Shown: positions 26,853 to 33,791 of the stretch, in pieces | Position numbering within the stretch: position 1 is the stretch's first letter | Layout: each line of letters begins with the position of its first letter | NCBI GenBank assembly: GCA_048500275.1 | Contig: JASNYI010000002.1 | Coordinates: 558,001 to 622,000, forward strand | Direction: 5' to 3' | Length of the DNA stretch: 64,000 nucleotides | Source of the DNA: UBA5066 sp048500275 | GTDB taxonomy: Bacteria; Acidobacteriota; Thermoanaerobaculia; UBA5066 | The notes under the pieces: model-generated | Told to the model about the DNA's origin: nothing | Seen by the model: the letters and a program-made list of their open reading frames with translations, nothing else | The model's database searches: none | Position numbers and translations under genes: made by a program

Positions 26853-27287
26853 CTATCTGCGTCGTTCCCCGAAGAGAGCCTCGCCAGGGGCGCGGCCCCC
26901 TCCGAAGAGGACGCGCTGCCACTGGAGCCGGATCGCGTCCTCCCACTGCGCCAGGAGGCGCGGAGTCGAGTAGAGGTCGTCGTTCGGGAGCGGGCTCGGG
27001 ACGAGGAGGAGGTCGAGGCGATACTGGCGTACGCGGGCCGGGTCTTTCGCCCAGGCGCGGATCCTCGAAGGGGAGTGCCGCAGCCGCGCCGCGATCTCGT
27101 CGAGGGGGATCTTCCGGTCGATCCCGCCAGCCCGGACGTCGCGCTCGAGCTGCGCCACGCGAGCGAGGAGAGCCGCGAACTCCTCGGCCGAGGGCGGGCC
27201 GCCCGCCGCCTCGGGCGAAGCGGCGGGGAGCGGGTCGGGAGGTGTTGGAGGGGGAGTGGGCTTCGCGCTGCGGCGAACACGCTTCAC
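26853..27287 (-). CDS. Putative HTH protein
   Basis: A 144-residue protein starting at GTG 27287, overlapping the preceding gene's stop (GTGA). After a proline-rich basic N-terminus and a short coiled segment (EEFAALLARVAQLERDV), residues ~60-85 (IPLDEIAARLRHSPSRIRAWAKDP) resemble a helix-turn-helix. The C-terminal 60 residues are unassigned. It may be a small DNA-binding factor of the replication operon. No family name can be given from sequence alone. Confidence 0.55.
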   Translation of the reverse strand: MKRVRRSAKPTPPPTPPDPLPAASPEAAGGPPSAEEFAALLARVAQLERDVRAGGIDRKIPLDEIAARLRHSPSRIRAWAKDPARVRQYRLDLLLVPSPLPNDDLYSTPRLLAQWEDAIRLQWQRVLFGGGRAPGEALFGERRR

Positions 27288-27700
27288 GGGTGGCCTTCCT
27301 TCGGTCTCGAGAAGAGGGCCGCGTCGTCTCCGGCTTCCTCCGGCTCCGCTTCAGCCGCGGCGATCACGGCCTTCCGCGTCGGTCCCTTGCCGGTGACGAC
27401 CTTCTGTTCGCTCTCGGGGTCAACGGCCTTGAGCGTCTCGACGGCGGCGGCGAACTTGCCGGCGCGCTCAATGGTCATGTCGGAGACGCCGTACTCTTTG
27501 GAAAGGCGGTCAACGGCCGATCCCGTGCCTTCCACATTTTGTGGAAGAGCAACGGACCGCCACTCTCGCCCGCCCGGCCTCTTCACCCGGTTGTAGGGCC
27601 GCCCCATGACGAGCGCGAGCTGGTCCGGCGTCAGGTTCCGGCGGTCTCGCTGGTGGGCGAAGATCCACTCGACGGCGGCTTCGCACGAGCCGAGCTTCAC
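27284..27700 (-). CDS. ParB-like/replication-associated protein, short form
   Basis: A 138-residue protein starting at GTG 27700. The segment AVEWIFAHQRDRRNLTPDQLALVMGRPYNRVKRPGG resembles the central part of phage and plasmid ParB-related proteins, and VDRLSKEYGVSDMTIERAGKFAAAV is the HTH that normally follows. The N-terminal ParB nuclease-fold domain usual in this group is absent, so this is a shortened member. It may bind DNA near the element origin. Coupled on both sides by GTGA overlaps. Confidence 0.6.
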   Translation of the reverse strand: MKLGSCEAAVEWIFAHQRDRRNLTPDQLALVMGRPYNRVKRPGGREWRSVALPQNVEGTGSAVDRLSKEYGVSDMTIERAGKFAAAVETLKAVDPESEQKVVTGKGPTRKAVIAAAEAEPEEAGDDAALFSRPKEGHP

Positions 27701-27867
27701 GCGGCCTCCCGAGCGAGGAGGGCGGCGATCGGCGGCACGGCGACGCGCCGGGGCCTCCGGAACCGGAGGACGACGCCGGACCCCGCTCCCGGAGACGGCG
27801 GTCGCGGCGGGCGCGCGCCCGAAGGGCGGCGGAAGGGGAGGGGCCTGGCGAGAGGGCGCTGCGCCAT
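27697..27867 (-). CDS. Small basic hypothetical protein
   Basis: A 56-residue frame from ATG 27867 to a TGA that overlaps the GTG of the ParB-like gene (GTGA). It is rich in Arg and Pro, with a short hydrophobic end (VAVPPIAALLAREAA). The overlap and its place in an unbroken chain of small genes are the only support for translation. Confidence 0.4.
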   Translation of the reverse strand: MAQRPLARPLPFRRPSGARPPRPPSPGAGSGVVLRFRRPRRVAVPPIAALLAREAA

Positions 27868-27870
27868 CGC

Positions 27871-28041
27871 TCAGGACGCCTCTCTCTCGTCGCGCACGAG
27901 CGCGGCCGAGAGGTGCTCGAGGCTGTCGCCGCGCGCCGTGTCTTGGTAGGGCGCCGCGTTCGAGCGAGAGATGTGCTGCGCCCCGGGAACAGCGACGAGA
28001 GTCCAGCGCCCGGAGGGGAGGCGGACGAGGCGGAGGCTCAT
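27871..28041 (-). CDS. Small hypothetical protein
   Basis: A 56-residue frame from ATG 28041, which overlaps the stop of the upstream gene (ATGA). The sequence starts SLRLVRLPSGRWTLVAVPG, a short beta-rich segment, and ends acidic. No family recognised. The chain of 4-base overlaps here indicates that 27.3-28.7 kb is one translationally coupled operon. Confidence 0.5.
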   Translation of the reverse strand: MSLRLVRLPSGRWTLVAVPGAQHISRSNAAPYQDTARGDSLEHLSAALVRDEREAS

Positions 28042-28256
28042 CGGCCGGCCTCGCTCGCCTTCAGCGGCGTCATGGTGCATCCGGCCTCGCGGAACTCGGC
28101 GACCGTCGGCCCGAGCCGCACGACGCCGGGCCGGACGACCTGGTAGACGACGCGGTCCGTCTTGCGGTGAACGGGGATCGTCGCGTCGACGTGGGGCGCG
28201 ACCATCCGCGCGCGGTAGAGGTCCTTCGGGGCGAAGGTCACGACGTCGGCGCTCAT
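28038..28256 (-). CDS. Small hypothetical protein
   Basis: A 72-residue protein from ATG 28256, overlapping its upstream neighbour (ATGA) and its downstream one (ATGA). It is predicted beta-rich (RKTDRVVYQVVRPGVVRLGP). The C-terminus has a single Cys. No family recognised. Confidence 0.5.
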   Translation of the reverse strand: MSADVVTFAPKDLYRARMVAPHVDATIPVHRKTDRVVYQVVRPGVVRLGPTVAEFREAGCTMTPLKASEAGR

Positions 28257-28663
28257 CGGGAGACCTCGGCGAGCCGGGAGAAGCGCTTCCCGAGCCGTCT
28301 ATCTACCTCTGCGACGCGCTTCTCGAGCACGGCCGGGAGGGCGTCCCACTCCGTGAAGGCGACGTCGTACGCCTCCTCTGGCAGGCGTAGGCGGGCGAGG
28401 CTCACGGTGACGTGAAAGAGGCCGACGAGCTCGTCGAGGACGGGTGCCGTGCGCCGGTCAGCGAGCCTCCGGGCATCGAAGAGGGCGACCGGAAGGTGAA
28501 CCGCGAACGTCGCGAGGGCGCACTCGAGGGCGGCGACGCGGGATCGGAGGTCGTCCGGAGGTAGAATCGTAGCGGATCCCCCCTCCGGGGCTTCCATCTT
28601 GGGCTCGACGTCGATCTGCTTGGCGGTAGGCGACGTCGGGCTCTTCTTCGTTCGTGGGCCCAT
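28253..28663 (-). CDS. Hypothetical protein, early operon
   Basis: A 136-residue protein; the ATG at 28663 follows AAAGGAGG at ideal spacing, the best ribosome site in the element. A charged N-terminus (GPRTKKSPTSPTAKQ) is followed by an alpha-helical body (RVAALECALATFAVHLPVAL, FHVTVSLARLRLPEEAYDVAF). No known motif. As a highly translated early gene it could be an anti-host or anti-repressor factor, but this is speculation from position only. Confidence 0.6.
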   Translation of the reverse strand: MGPRTKKSPTSPTAKQIDVEPKMEAPEGGSATILPPDDLRSRVAALECALATFAVHLPVALFDARRLADRRTAPVLDELVGLFHVTVSLARLRLPEEAYDVAFTEWDALPAVLEKRVAEVDRRLGKRFSRLAEVSR

Positions 28664-28677
28664 GCAAGGCCCTCCTT

Positions 28678-28896
28678 TCAGCCAGCCTCTCGGGGCGGGC
28701 GTCCTGTCTTCTTCTTCCAGCGGCGGACCTCTGCGTCGGCGCCGCGCCGGACGATGTCGGAGACTGCCTCGCCGGTCTCGGCAGCCATCGCGCGAAGGTC
28801 CTCGGCGAGCTCGCGCGGGAACCGGGTCGCGAGCTGCTCGCCCGGACCTGCCGCGGAGAGGGGCTGTCTCCCGCCTGTCTTCTTGCCTCGAGCCAT
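28678..28896 (-). CDS. Ribbon-helix-helix protein, first gene of the leftward operon
   Basis: About 72 residues from ATG 28896 (codons at 28899 and 28902 are also possible starts). A basic N-terminus (ARGKKTGGRQP) precedes QLATRFPRELAEDLRAMAAETGEAVSDIVRRG, a ribbon-helix-helix fold close to CopG/Arc repressors. It sits immediately behind a strong promoter, so it probably represses its own operon and may be the element's main early switch. The promoter lies so close that the mRNA leader is only a few bases long. Confidence 0.7.
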   Translation of the reverse strand: MARGKKTGGRQPLSAAGPGEQLATRFPRELAEDLRAMAAETGEAVSDIVRRGADAEVRRWKKKTGRPPREAG

Positions 28897-28908
28897 CATC
28901 ACCCTATG

Positions 28909-28936
28909 AATGTATACCGTTAGAAACGCCTGTCAA
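28909..28936 (-). promoter_or_regulatory. Leftward early promoter
   Basis: On the minus strand a perfect TTGACA (28936-28931) is followed after 16 bases by TACATT (28914-28909). The region is AT-rich against the background and includes the palindrome GTATAC. It would start transcription around 28902, at the start of the RHH gene. Confidence 0.65.
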
Positions 28937-28954
28937 GGAGAATCGCATCCCATT

Positions 28955-30244
28955 TCACCCGGCGCTCTTCTTCTGCTCGGGGAAGGGGAGGACGTCGGCG
29001 CGCTTCTCGACCGCCTCGCGGAGCTCGTCCAGGCCCAGGGGCGCGTAGGCCGCCTCCGTGACCTTGATCGACGAGTGCCGGAGCAGCTTCGAGGCCACGT
29101 GAAGCCCGGCCTTCTTCGCCACCTCGAGCCCGAAACTCCGGCGGATGTCGTGGATCCGGACATCCCCGAGGGCGGCCTCCGTCCGCAGGCGCTCCCACGG
29201 CTTCTTCAGGTCGGCCCGCGGCTCTTCAGCCTTCCGGCCGGCGACCACGTAGGGCCCTTTCCTCGAGAGCCGCGCGAGCATCGCCACGGTACGCGAGCCC
29301 AGGGGAACGACCTGCGGGTGCCCGCTCTTCGGAGAGGGAATCCTCCACAGGCCGGCGTCGAGGTCGACATCGGCCCAGCGCGCGCGGAGGACCTCGGAGA
29401 GCCGGGCGCCCGTCTCGACCAGGAGCCGGAAGCCTGCTCTCACGTGGACGTCGGGCTCCGCCTCGAGTGCGCGGAGAAAGCGCTCCATCTCGTCCGGCGA
29501 GAGGACCCGGGCTCGCGGCGCCGCCTCCAGGAGCGGCGTGTGCCCGCGGGCGGGGTTCATCGAAAGGTGCCCCGCGCGGATCGCGGCCGAGAAGCACGCG
29601 CGTACGGCGCCCGTCCAGCGGTTCGCCGTGGTCGGGGGCGGGCCCTTCGGCCCGGGCGCCGCGCCCTCCTTCCCGGCTTCGCTCTTCTCCTTCCGCTTCT
29701 TCTTCGCCTCGCGCCGGAGGCTGTCGCGGAAGGCGAGAACGTCTTCCGGGGTGATGGAGTCGAGCGGTCGTCTTCCCCAGCGCGCGCGGAGGGCCTTCCC
29801 CTTCGGACTCTCGTCGCCGAGGAACTTTTCGTATGAGCGGGGATCCTTGTTCTCCAGGCGGACGCGAGAGAGGTACGTGTCGACCCAGGCGCCGAACGTC
29901 GGCATCTCGCGCCGCTTCTTCCTCTCCTCGGCCACGTCGGCGCCGAGGTTCGCGGCCGAGAGGATCCTCCGCGCCTTCGAGCGGGCCGACTCGATCGTCT
30001 CCACGCCGTAGGGGCCGATCGTCGTCACGCGGCGGCGGTTCCCGATCCGATACCGCACGTAGAAGACTTTCGCGCCCGTGGCGAAGACGACCAGGTAGAG
30101 GCCCGGGAGGTCGGCGTCGGCGTACCAGCGATGCGGGCGGCCTGGCGGGGGGACCTCGGCGCGCTTCTCGATCCAGTCCTTCCGGAAGGTGACAGCGGCC
30201 TTCCGTCGGCCCTTCTTCGCTTCCGGCTCGGCGTCCTTCTTCAT
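28955..30244 (-). CDS. int: Tyrosine recombinase integrase
   Basis: A 429-residue integrase. ATG 30244 follows GGAGGG; the open frame runs 134 codons further back through the att region and is not coding. The N-terminal ~100 residues hold an arm-binding DUF4102-like domain (WYADADLPGLYLVVFATGAKVFYVRYR), then a core-binding domain, then the catalytic domain: Arg in ETGARLSEVLRARW, Lys in SPKSGHPQVVPL, HDIRRSFG, the second His in LLRHSSIKVTEAAY and the nucleophilic Tyr in AAYAPLG. All six catalytic positions are present, so it should be active. This P4-like class inserts in tRNA genes, which matches the tRNA-Leu target. It is encoded next to attR and arm-type repeats. Confidence 0.93.
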   Translation of the reverse strand: MKKDAEPEAKKGRRKAAVTFRKDWIEKRAEVPPPGRPHRWYADADLPGLYLVVFATGAKVFYVRYRIGNRRRVTTIGPYGVETIESARSKARRILSAANLGADVAEERKKRREMPTFGAWVDTYLSRVRLENKDPRSYEKFLGDESPKGKALRARWGRRPLDSITPEDVLAFRDSLRREAKKKRKEKSEAGKEGAAPGPKGPPPTTANRWTGAVRACFSAAIRAGHLSMNPARGHTPLLEAAPRARVLSPDEMERFLRALEAEPDVHVRAGFRLLVETGARLSEVLRARWADVDLDAGLWRIPSPKSGHPQVVPLGSRTVAMLARLSRKGPYVVAGRKAEEPRADLKKPWERLRTEAALGDVRIHDIRRSFGLEVAKKAGLHVASKLLRHSSIKVTEAAYAPLGLDELREAVEKRADVLPFPEQKKSAG

Positions 30245-30285
30245 CCCTGCGCCCTCCGATCCCCGGGTCTCGGCGTCGCCCAACG

Positions 30286-30321
30286 GTTGCCGGCGCCCGC
30301 CGAAGTTGCCCACGCGTTGCC
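30286..30321 (+). promoter_or_regulatory. Right arm-type integrase repeats
   Basis: GTTGCCCAC at 30305-30313 and the related GTTGCCTGT at 30316-30324 are 11 bp apart, the same step as at the left end. A further GTTGCC lies at 30286. All have the orientation seen in the left arm. Confidence 0.6.
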
Positions 30322-30453
30322 TGTAGGGCAGGGTATCACGGGGGAACATCGGGGGAGAAGGGGAATAGGCCTCGGGCCGCGTGGGAAGAGGGGCTGAGGT
30401 CCGCGATGCGTCAACCGTGCGGGACGCGCTGCGGAACGGGTGGGGCGAAACCC

Positions 30454-30514
30454 GGGGCCTTAAAAGCCCCAGGCCCTCAGGGGCCGTGAGGGTTCGAGTC
30501 CCTCCTCCGGCAAT
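30454..30514. repeat. attR: remnant of original tRNA-Leu 3' half
   Basis: Right copy of the tRNA-Leu anticodon-to-3'-end segment, with TCAG in the variable-arm loop. It lacks the acceptor 5' strand and D-arm, so it is not a functional tRNA. It is the displaced chromosomal 3' half. Confidence 0.93.
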
Positions 30515-30852
30515 GACTCGTGCGCATTCTTGATAGCCTCGGCGAAAGCACCTCGCCATCGCCTTGCCATCGCGAACGCCCGATGCGCCCTGCCCTGGGC
30601 CGCCGGAGACGCCGAGAATTGCCCCTCGGCGGGGGGCGTTCGTCACTCGCCGAACCGGAAACGCCCGATCCGCCTCGCCCCGTCCGGAGCCGCTCTGCCG
30701 GAGCAGCTGACCCGGGCTCAGCCCCGTTTCCGGAAGTAGGGCCGGGTCGGCCAGGCGAGGGAGAACTTCATGGCGCGCAGGATGCGCGGGGGGGGGGCGA
30801 CGCCTGTCAATCGCTATTTCGCGAAATCGCGAACGAGAACTGCAGCACCGGC
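30515..30852. other. Non-coding stretch right of attR
   Basis: No gene is convincing here. It contains a run of ten G (30788-30797), which may vary in length, and a 12-bp palindrome ATTTCGCGAAAT (30816-30827) close to the selD stop. The upstream gap between int and attR (30245-30453) holds the arm repeats. Confidence 0.45.
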
Positions 30853-31902
30853 TCAGGAAACCTCGAGGCCTTCACCCCTCGCGACCTCGCCCACCCGCCA
30901 GGCGCCGGTACCGCCGGAGGCCGCCGCCCGGGCGAACTCGGCCTCGCGCCCCGCCGGCACGGCCACGAGGAGCCCGCCCGACGTCTGGGGGTCGAAGAGG
31001 AGCATCGCCTCTCCTTCCGTGAGCGACGAGGCCCGGTCGACCCGGCCGCCGAAGTGTTCGAGGTTGCCAAAGGCCCCTCCGGGAAAGACCATCTCTCCCG
31101 CGAGCCGGCGCGCGCCCGGCAGCCAGGGGAGCGCGTCCCAGAGGAAGCGGAAGCGAACGGACGAGGCCTCGGCCATCTCGAGGGCGTGGCCGGCGAGGCC
31201 GAACCCGGTCACGTCGGTCGCGGCCGTGGCGCCGGAGGCGAGGGCGGCGCGCGAGGCGGCGCGGTTCAGGGCCTTCATCGAGGCCACCGCGGCGGCCAGC
31301 TCGGCTTCGGTGACGATCCCTCTCTTCAGGCCGGTCGTGACCGTCCCGGTGCCGAGGGGCTTCGACAGCCAGAGCCCGTCGCCCGGGCGGGCGCCCCCCT
31401 TCGTCAGGAGGCGCGAGGCCTCCCCGAACCCGACGACGCAGAGGCCGTACTTCGGTTCCTTGTCCTGGATCGAGTGGCCCCCGGCGATCACGGCTCCCGC
31501 CGCCCGGACCACCTCCGCCCCGCCGCGGAGCAGCTCGGCGAGCGTCGCGGCGGAGAGCTGCGGAGGGAAGGCGACGAGGTTGAGGGCGAGGACCGGCTCG
31601 CCCCCCATCGCCCAGACGTCGCTCATGGCGTTCGCGGCGGCGATGGCCCCGAAGTCGTAGGGCTCGTCCACGACCGGCGTGAAGAAGTCGGTCGTGACGA
31701 TCAGCGCCCGTCCCCCACCCAGGTCGAGGACGGCCGCGTCGTCGGGTTCGGCGAGCCCGACGAGGACGTCGGGACGGGAGGCGGGGGGAAAGAGGTCGCC
31801 GAGGACGCGCAGGACCTGCGCGGTCTGCCCGGGGGGCAGCTTCGACGCTCACCCCGCGCAGGAGCTGAGGCTCGTGAGCTTGCGGAAGATCTCGTCGGTC
31901 AT
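30853..31902 (-). CDS. selD: Selenide, water dikinase, selenocysteine-containing (in-frame UGA at codon 18)
   Basis: SelD makes selenophosphate from selenide and ATP for selenocysteine and selenouridine synthesis. Read from ATG 31902, the frame gives 349 residues, close to the family length, if the TGA at 31851-31849 is decoded as selenocysteine. The context is CAG-U-ASKLPPG: Sec18 and Lys21 have the same 3-residue spacing as catalytic Cys17 and Lys20 of E. coli SelD. Homology continues on both sides (TDFFTPVVDEPYDFGAIAAANA, the ATP/metal-binding core). Without readthrough the protein would lose its active site. A hairpin follows the UGA. Implies SelA, SelB and tRNA-Sec elsewhere in the genome. 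Downstream of a PH-domain gene and separated from it by 17 bases. Confidence 0.9.
31825..31848 (-). promoter_or_regulatory. Putative bacterial SECIS hairpin in selD
   Basis: On the minus strand, nine bases after the UGA, CTGCCC-CCC-GGGCAG (31839-31825) forms a 6-bp stem with a 3-base loop. GCG directly after the UGA can pair with CGC beyond it to lengthen the stem. Position matches SelB-binding elements, which begin right behind the Sec codon. Confidence 0.5.
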
Positions 31903-31919
31903 GGCGATTCCGTCGCTTT

Positions 31920-32528
31920 CTACCGCATGCGGCCGAGGAGGTGCGCCTTCGCGGCCTGGAACTCCTCCTCGGTGACGACGCCCTTCTCGCGGAGCGCTCC
32001 GAGCCTCTCGAGCCGGGCGATCGGGTCGTCCTCCGCGGCGGCGGAGGGCTCGTTCCCGGGGGAAGCCGACTCCCGGCTCATCAGCGCCTGGCGCTTGAAC
32101 TCCACCGGCTCGTCCAGGAAGTGGTAGGTCACGCTCGCGTCCTCGTTCGCGGTCGCGATGGCGAGGTCCCCGTAGCCGATCATGCGGCCGAGGAGGCCCT
32201 GCACGAGCGTCATGTCGTTGATCTTGTCGAGCGACGCGTCGGTGTGGCTCTTCGTGAAGACTCCCTCGAGCTTCAGGACGCGGTGGTTCGTCACCATGTA
32301 GATCTTGTTGACCCAGTACAGGTATCGCCAGGCCATCCACGCGAGGGGCACGATCGGCAGGACCCACGCGACGAGAAGGGCTCCCGGGACGAGAACCGCG
32401 AGTGCCGCCGTCGCGGCGAGGACGGCCACGGTCGCGAGGACAGGTCCGGCGAACGTCGGGTAGATGCTCCTCCTAGCCTGGTGGAGGACCACCTCGCCCG
32501 GGATCAGCAGCCGCTGTACGTAGCTCAC
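31920..32528 (-). CDS. Membrane protein with bacterial PH (DUF304) and SHOCT domains
   Basis: A 202-residue inner-membrane protein. Residues ~25-70 form two membrane helices (GPVLATVAVLAATAALAVLV, ALLVAWVLPIVPLAWMAW). Residues ~75-145 are a bacterial pleckstrin-like domain (YMVTNHRVLKLEGVFTKSHTDASL). Residues ~170-202 are a SHOCT motif (IARLERLGALREKGVVTEEEF), a short module thought to aid oligomerisation. Its cellular role is unknown. It is probably co-transcribed with selD, though no functional link is known. Confidence 0.85.
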   Translation of the reverse strand: MSYVQRLLIPGEVVLHQARRSIYPTFAGPVLATVAVLAATAALAVLVPGALLVAWVLPIVPLAWMAWRYLYWVNKIYMVTNHRVLKLEGVFTKSHTDASLDKINDMTLVQGLLGRMIGYGDLAIATANEDASVTYHFLDEPVEFKRQALMSRESASPGNEPSAAAEDDPIARLERLGALREKGVVTEEEFQAAKAHLLGRMR

Positions 32529-32572
32529 GTTCGCCTCCTCGCCCTGCCGGGGCGGGAAAGCCTACACCCTCC

Positions 32573-33694
32573 CTACCAGGGGTTCTTCACGTGGCAGAAC
32601 GCGCCCGTCCGCGCGATGTACTCCTGGTGGTAGTCCTCCGCGGGCCAGAACTCCTTCGCCGGCTCGACGGCCGTCACGATCGCCTTCTCGCCGTACGCCT
32701 TCCGTTCCGTCAGCTCGCCGAGGACGGCCTCGGCCACCCTCTGCTGCTCCTCGCCCACGGTCCAGATGCCGGAGCGGTACTGCGTGCCGACGTCGGGTCC
32801 CTGCCGGTTCAGCTGCGTCGGGTCGTGCATCGCGAAGAACGCCTCGACGAGCCGCCGGTAGCCGATGCGGTTCGCGTCGAAGACCACCTTCACCGTCTCG
32901 GCGTGGCCCGTCCGGCCCGTGGAAACCTGCTCGTACGTCGGCCTGCCGCCCTCTCCCTGCATGTAGCCGCTCACCGCGTCGACGACGCCAGGGCCCCTCT
33001 GGAACCAGTGCTCGACGCCCCAGAAGCAGCCCGCGGCGAAGTAGGCCGTCTCGAGCTTCACCGGCCGGCTCTCGGGCGGGACCGGCGCCCCCTTCTCGAG
33101 GAACCTCATCGACGCCGAGTTCAGGCAGTGCCGCTCGCCCGTCGGCCGCGGGCCGTCCTCGAAGACGTGGCCGAGGTGCGCCCCGCAGCGGGCGCAGTTG
33201 ATCTCGACCCGTTCCATCCCGTGGCTCCGGTCGACCTTGCGCGCCACGTGGGCCGGGTCGACCTCCCGGAAGAAGCTCGGCCAGCCCGTCCCCGAGTCGA
33301 ACTTGTGCTCGCTCGAGAAGAGGGGGAGGCCGCAGACGACGCAGGCGTAGACGCCGTCCTTCTTGTTGTCGAGGAGGTTCCCGCAGAAGGGCGCCTCCGT
33401 GCCCGCCTTCTGCGTGACGCGGTAGGCCTCGGGGTCGAGCTTCTTCGCGAGGCGGGCCACCTCCTCGCGGGTGAGCGGGGTCACGTCGTAGCCGGACTCG
33501 GAGAGGACCGTCTTCATCGTCTTCGCCTTTCCGGGAGCCGCCGTCCCGCCGCCGGAGGGCTCCGCGAGGGTCTGGGCGGGGCGGCACGCCGCGAGGCACA
33601 TCACCGCCCCGAGCACGGCGAGGGCCGCGGAAGCCAGGGGGCGGCGTCGTCCGGCTGCCGGGCGGGAGGTTCGGGGTGGCTGCGGGATTCTCAT
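32573..33694 (-). CDS. msrBA: MsrB-MsrA fusion, methionine sulfoxide reductase lipoprotein
   Basis: A 373-residue protein; ATG 33694 follows GGGGAGA. The signal sequence ends in the lipobox LAAC (Cys37), so it is exported and lipid-anchored. MsrB comes first (~residues 60-200): zinc CxxC pairs CVVC and CARC, GTGWPSF and the catalytic Cys in RHCLNSAS. MsrA follows (~210-373): FAAGCFWG with the nucleophilic Cys. Order MsrB then MsrA is the reverse of PilB-type fusions and lacks their thioredoxin domain. The protein would repair both epimers of methionine sulfoxide in envelope proteins. The electron donor is unknown. Confidence 0.92.
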   Translation of the reverse strand: MRIPQPPRTSRPAAGRRRPLASAALAVLGAVMCLAACRPAQTLAEPSGGGTAAPGKAKTMKTVLSESGYDVTPLTREEVARLAKKLDPEAYRVTQKAGTEAPFCGNLLDNKKDGVYACVVCGLPLFSSEHKFDSGTGWPSFFREVDPAHVARKVDRSHGMERVEINCARCGAHLGHVFEDGPRPTGERHCLNSASMRFLEKGAPVPPESRPVKLETAYFAAGCFWGVEHWFQRGPGVVDAVSGYMQGEGGRPTYEQVSTGRTGHAETVKVVFDANRIGYRRLVEAFFAMHDPTQLNRQGPDVGTQYRSGIWTVGEEQQRVAEAVLGELTERKAYGEKAIVTAVEPAKEFWPAEDYHQEYIARTGAFCHVKNPW

Positions 33695-33791
33695 CGTCGT
33701 CTCTCCCCCCATGCTGGCAGGTACGGCCGGGTTTCGCGAACGGATGGCGCCGCGGCCGGGTCGGCGATGACGGGTGGCATCATGACCCGCC

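Larger units (their letters stand above)
12494..30514. mobile_element. Integrated phage-related element in tRNA-Leu (17.96 kb between att copies)
   Basis: The element is bounded by a direct repeat of the tRNA-Leu 3' half (12494-12554 and 30454-30514, exactly 17,960 bp apart) and encodes a tyrosine integrase at its right end. Almost all other genes run leftward in one long array with many 4-base start/stop overlaps. Recognisable functions are integrase, RHH and AlpA-like regulators, a ParB-like protein, a replication initiator, a resolvase-like nuclease, a tape-measure protein, a DUF5681 protein, a sigma factor and a toxin-antitoxin pair. No capsid, portal, large terminase, tail sheath, baseplate or lysis gene is recognised. 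It is either a phage satellite or a prophage that has lost its structural module. Confidence 0.9.

Noticed and set aside
30454..30514. A second tRNA-Leu gene
   Set aside because: Only the anticodon arm to 3' end is present; the 5' acceptor strand and D-arm are missing. It is the attR remnant.
30245..30646. N-terminal extension of the integrase to 563 residues
   Set aside because: It would run through attR and arm repeats and adds no known domain; ATG 30244 has GGAGGG upstream.
30788..30797. Run of ten G as a phase-variable promoter of selD
   Set aside because: It lies downstream of the selD stop on the minus strand, and no gene is read from it.
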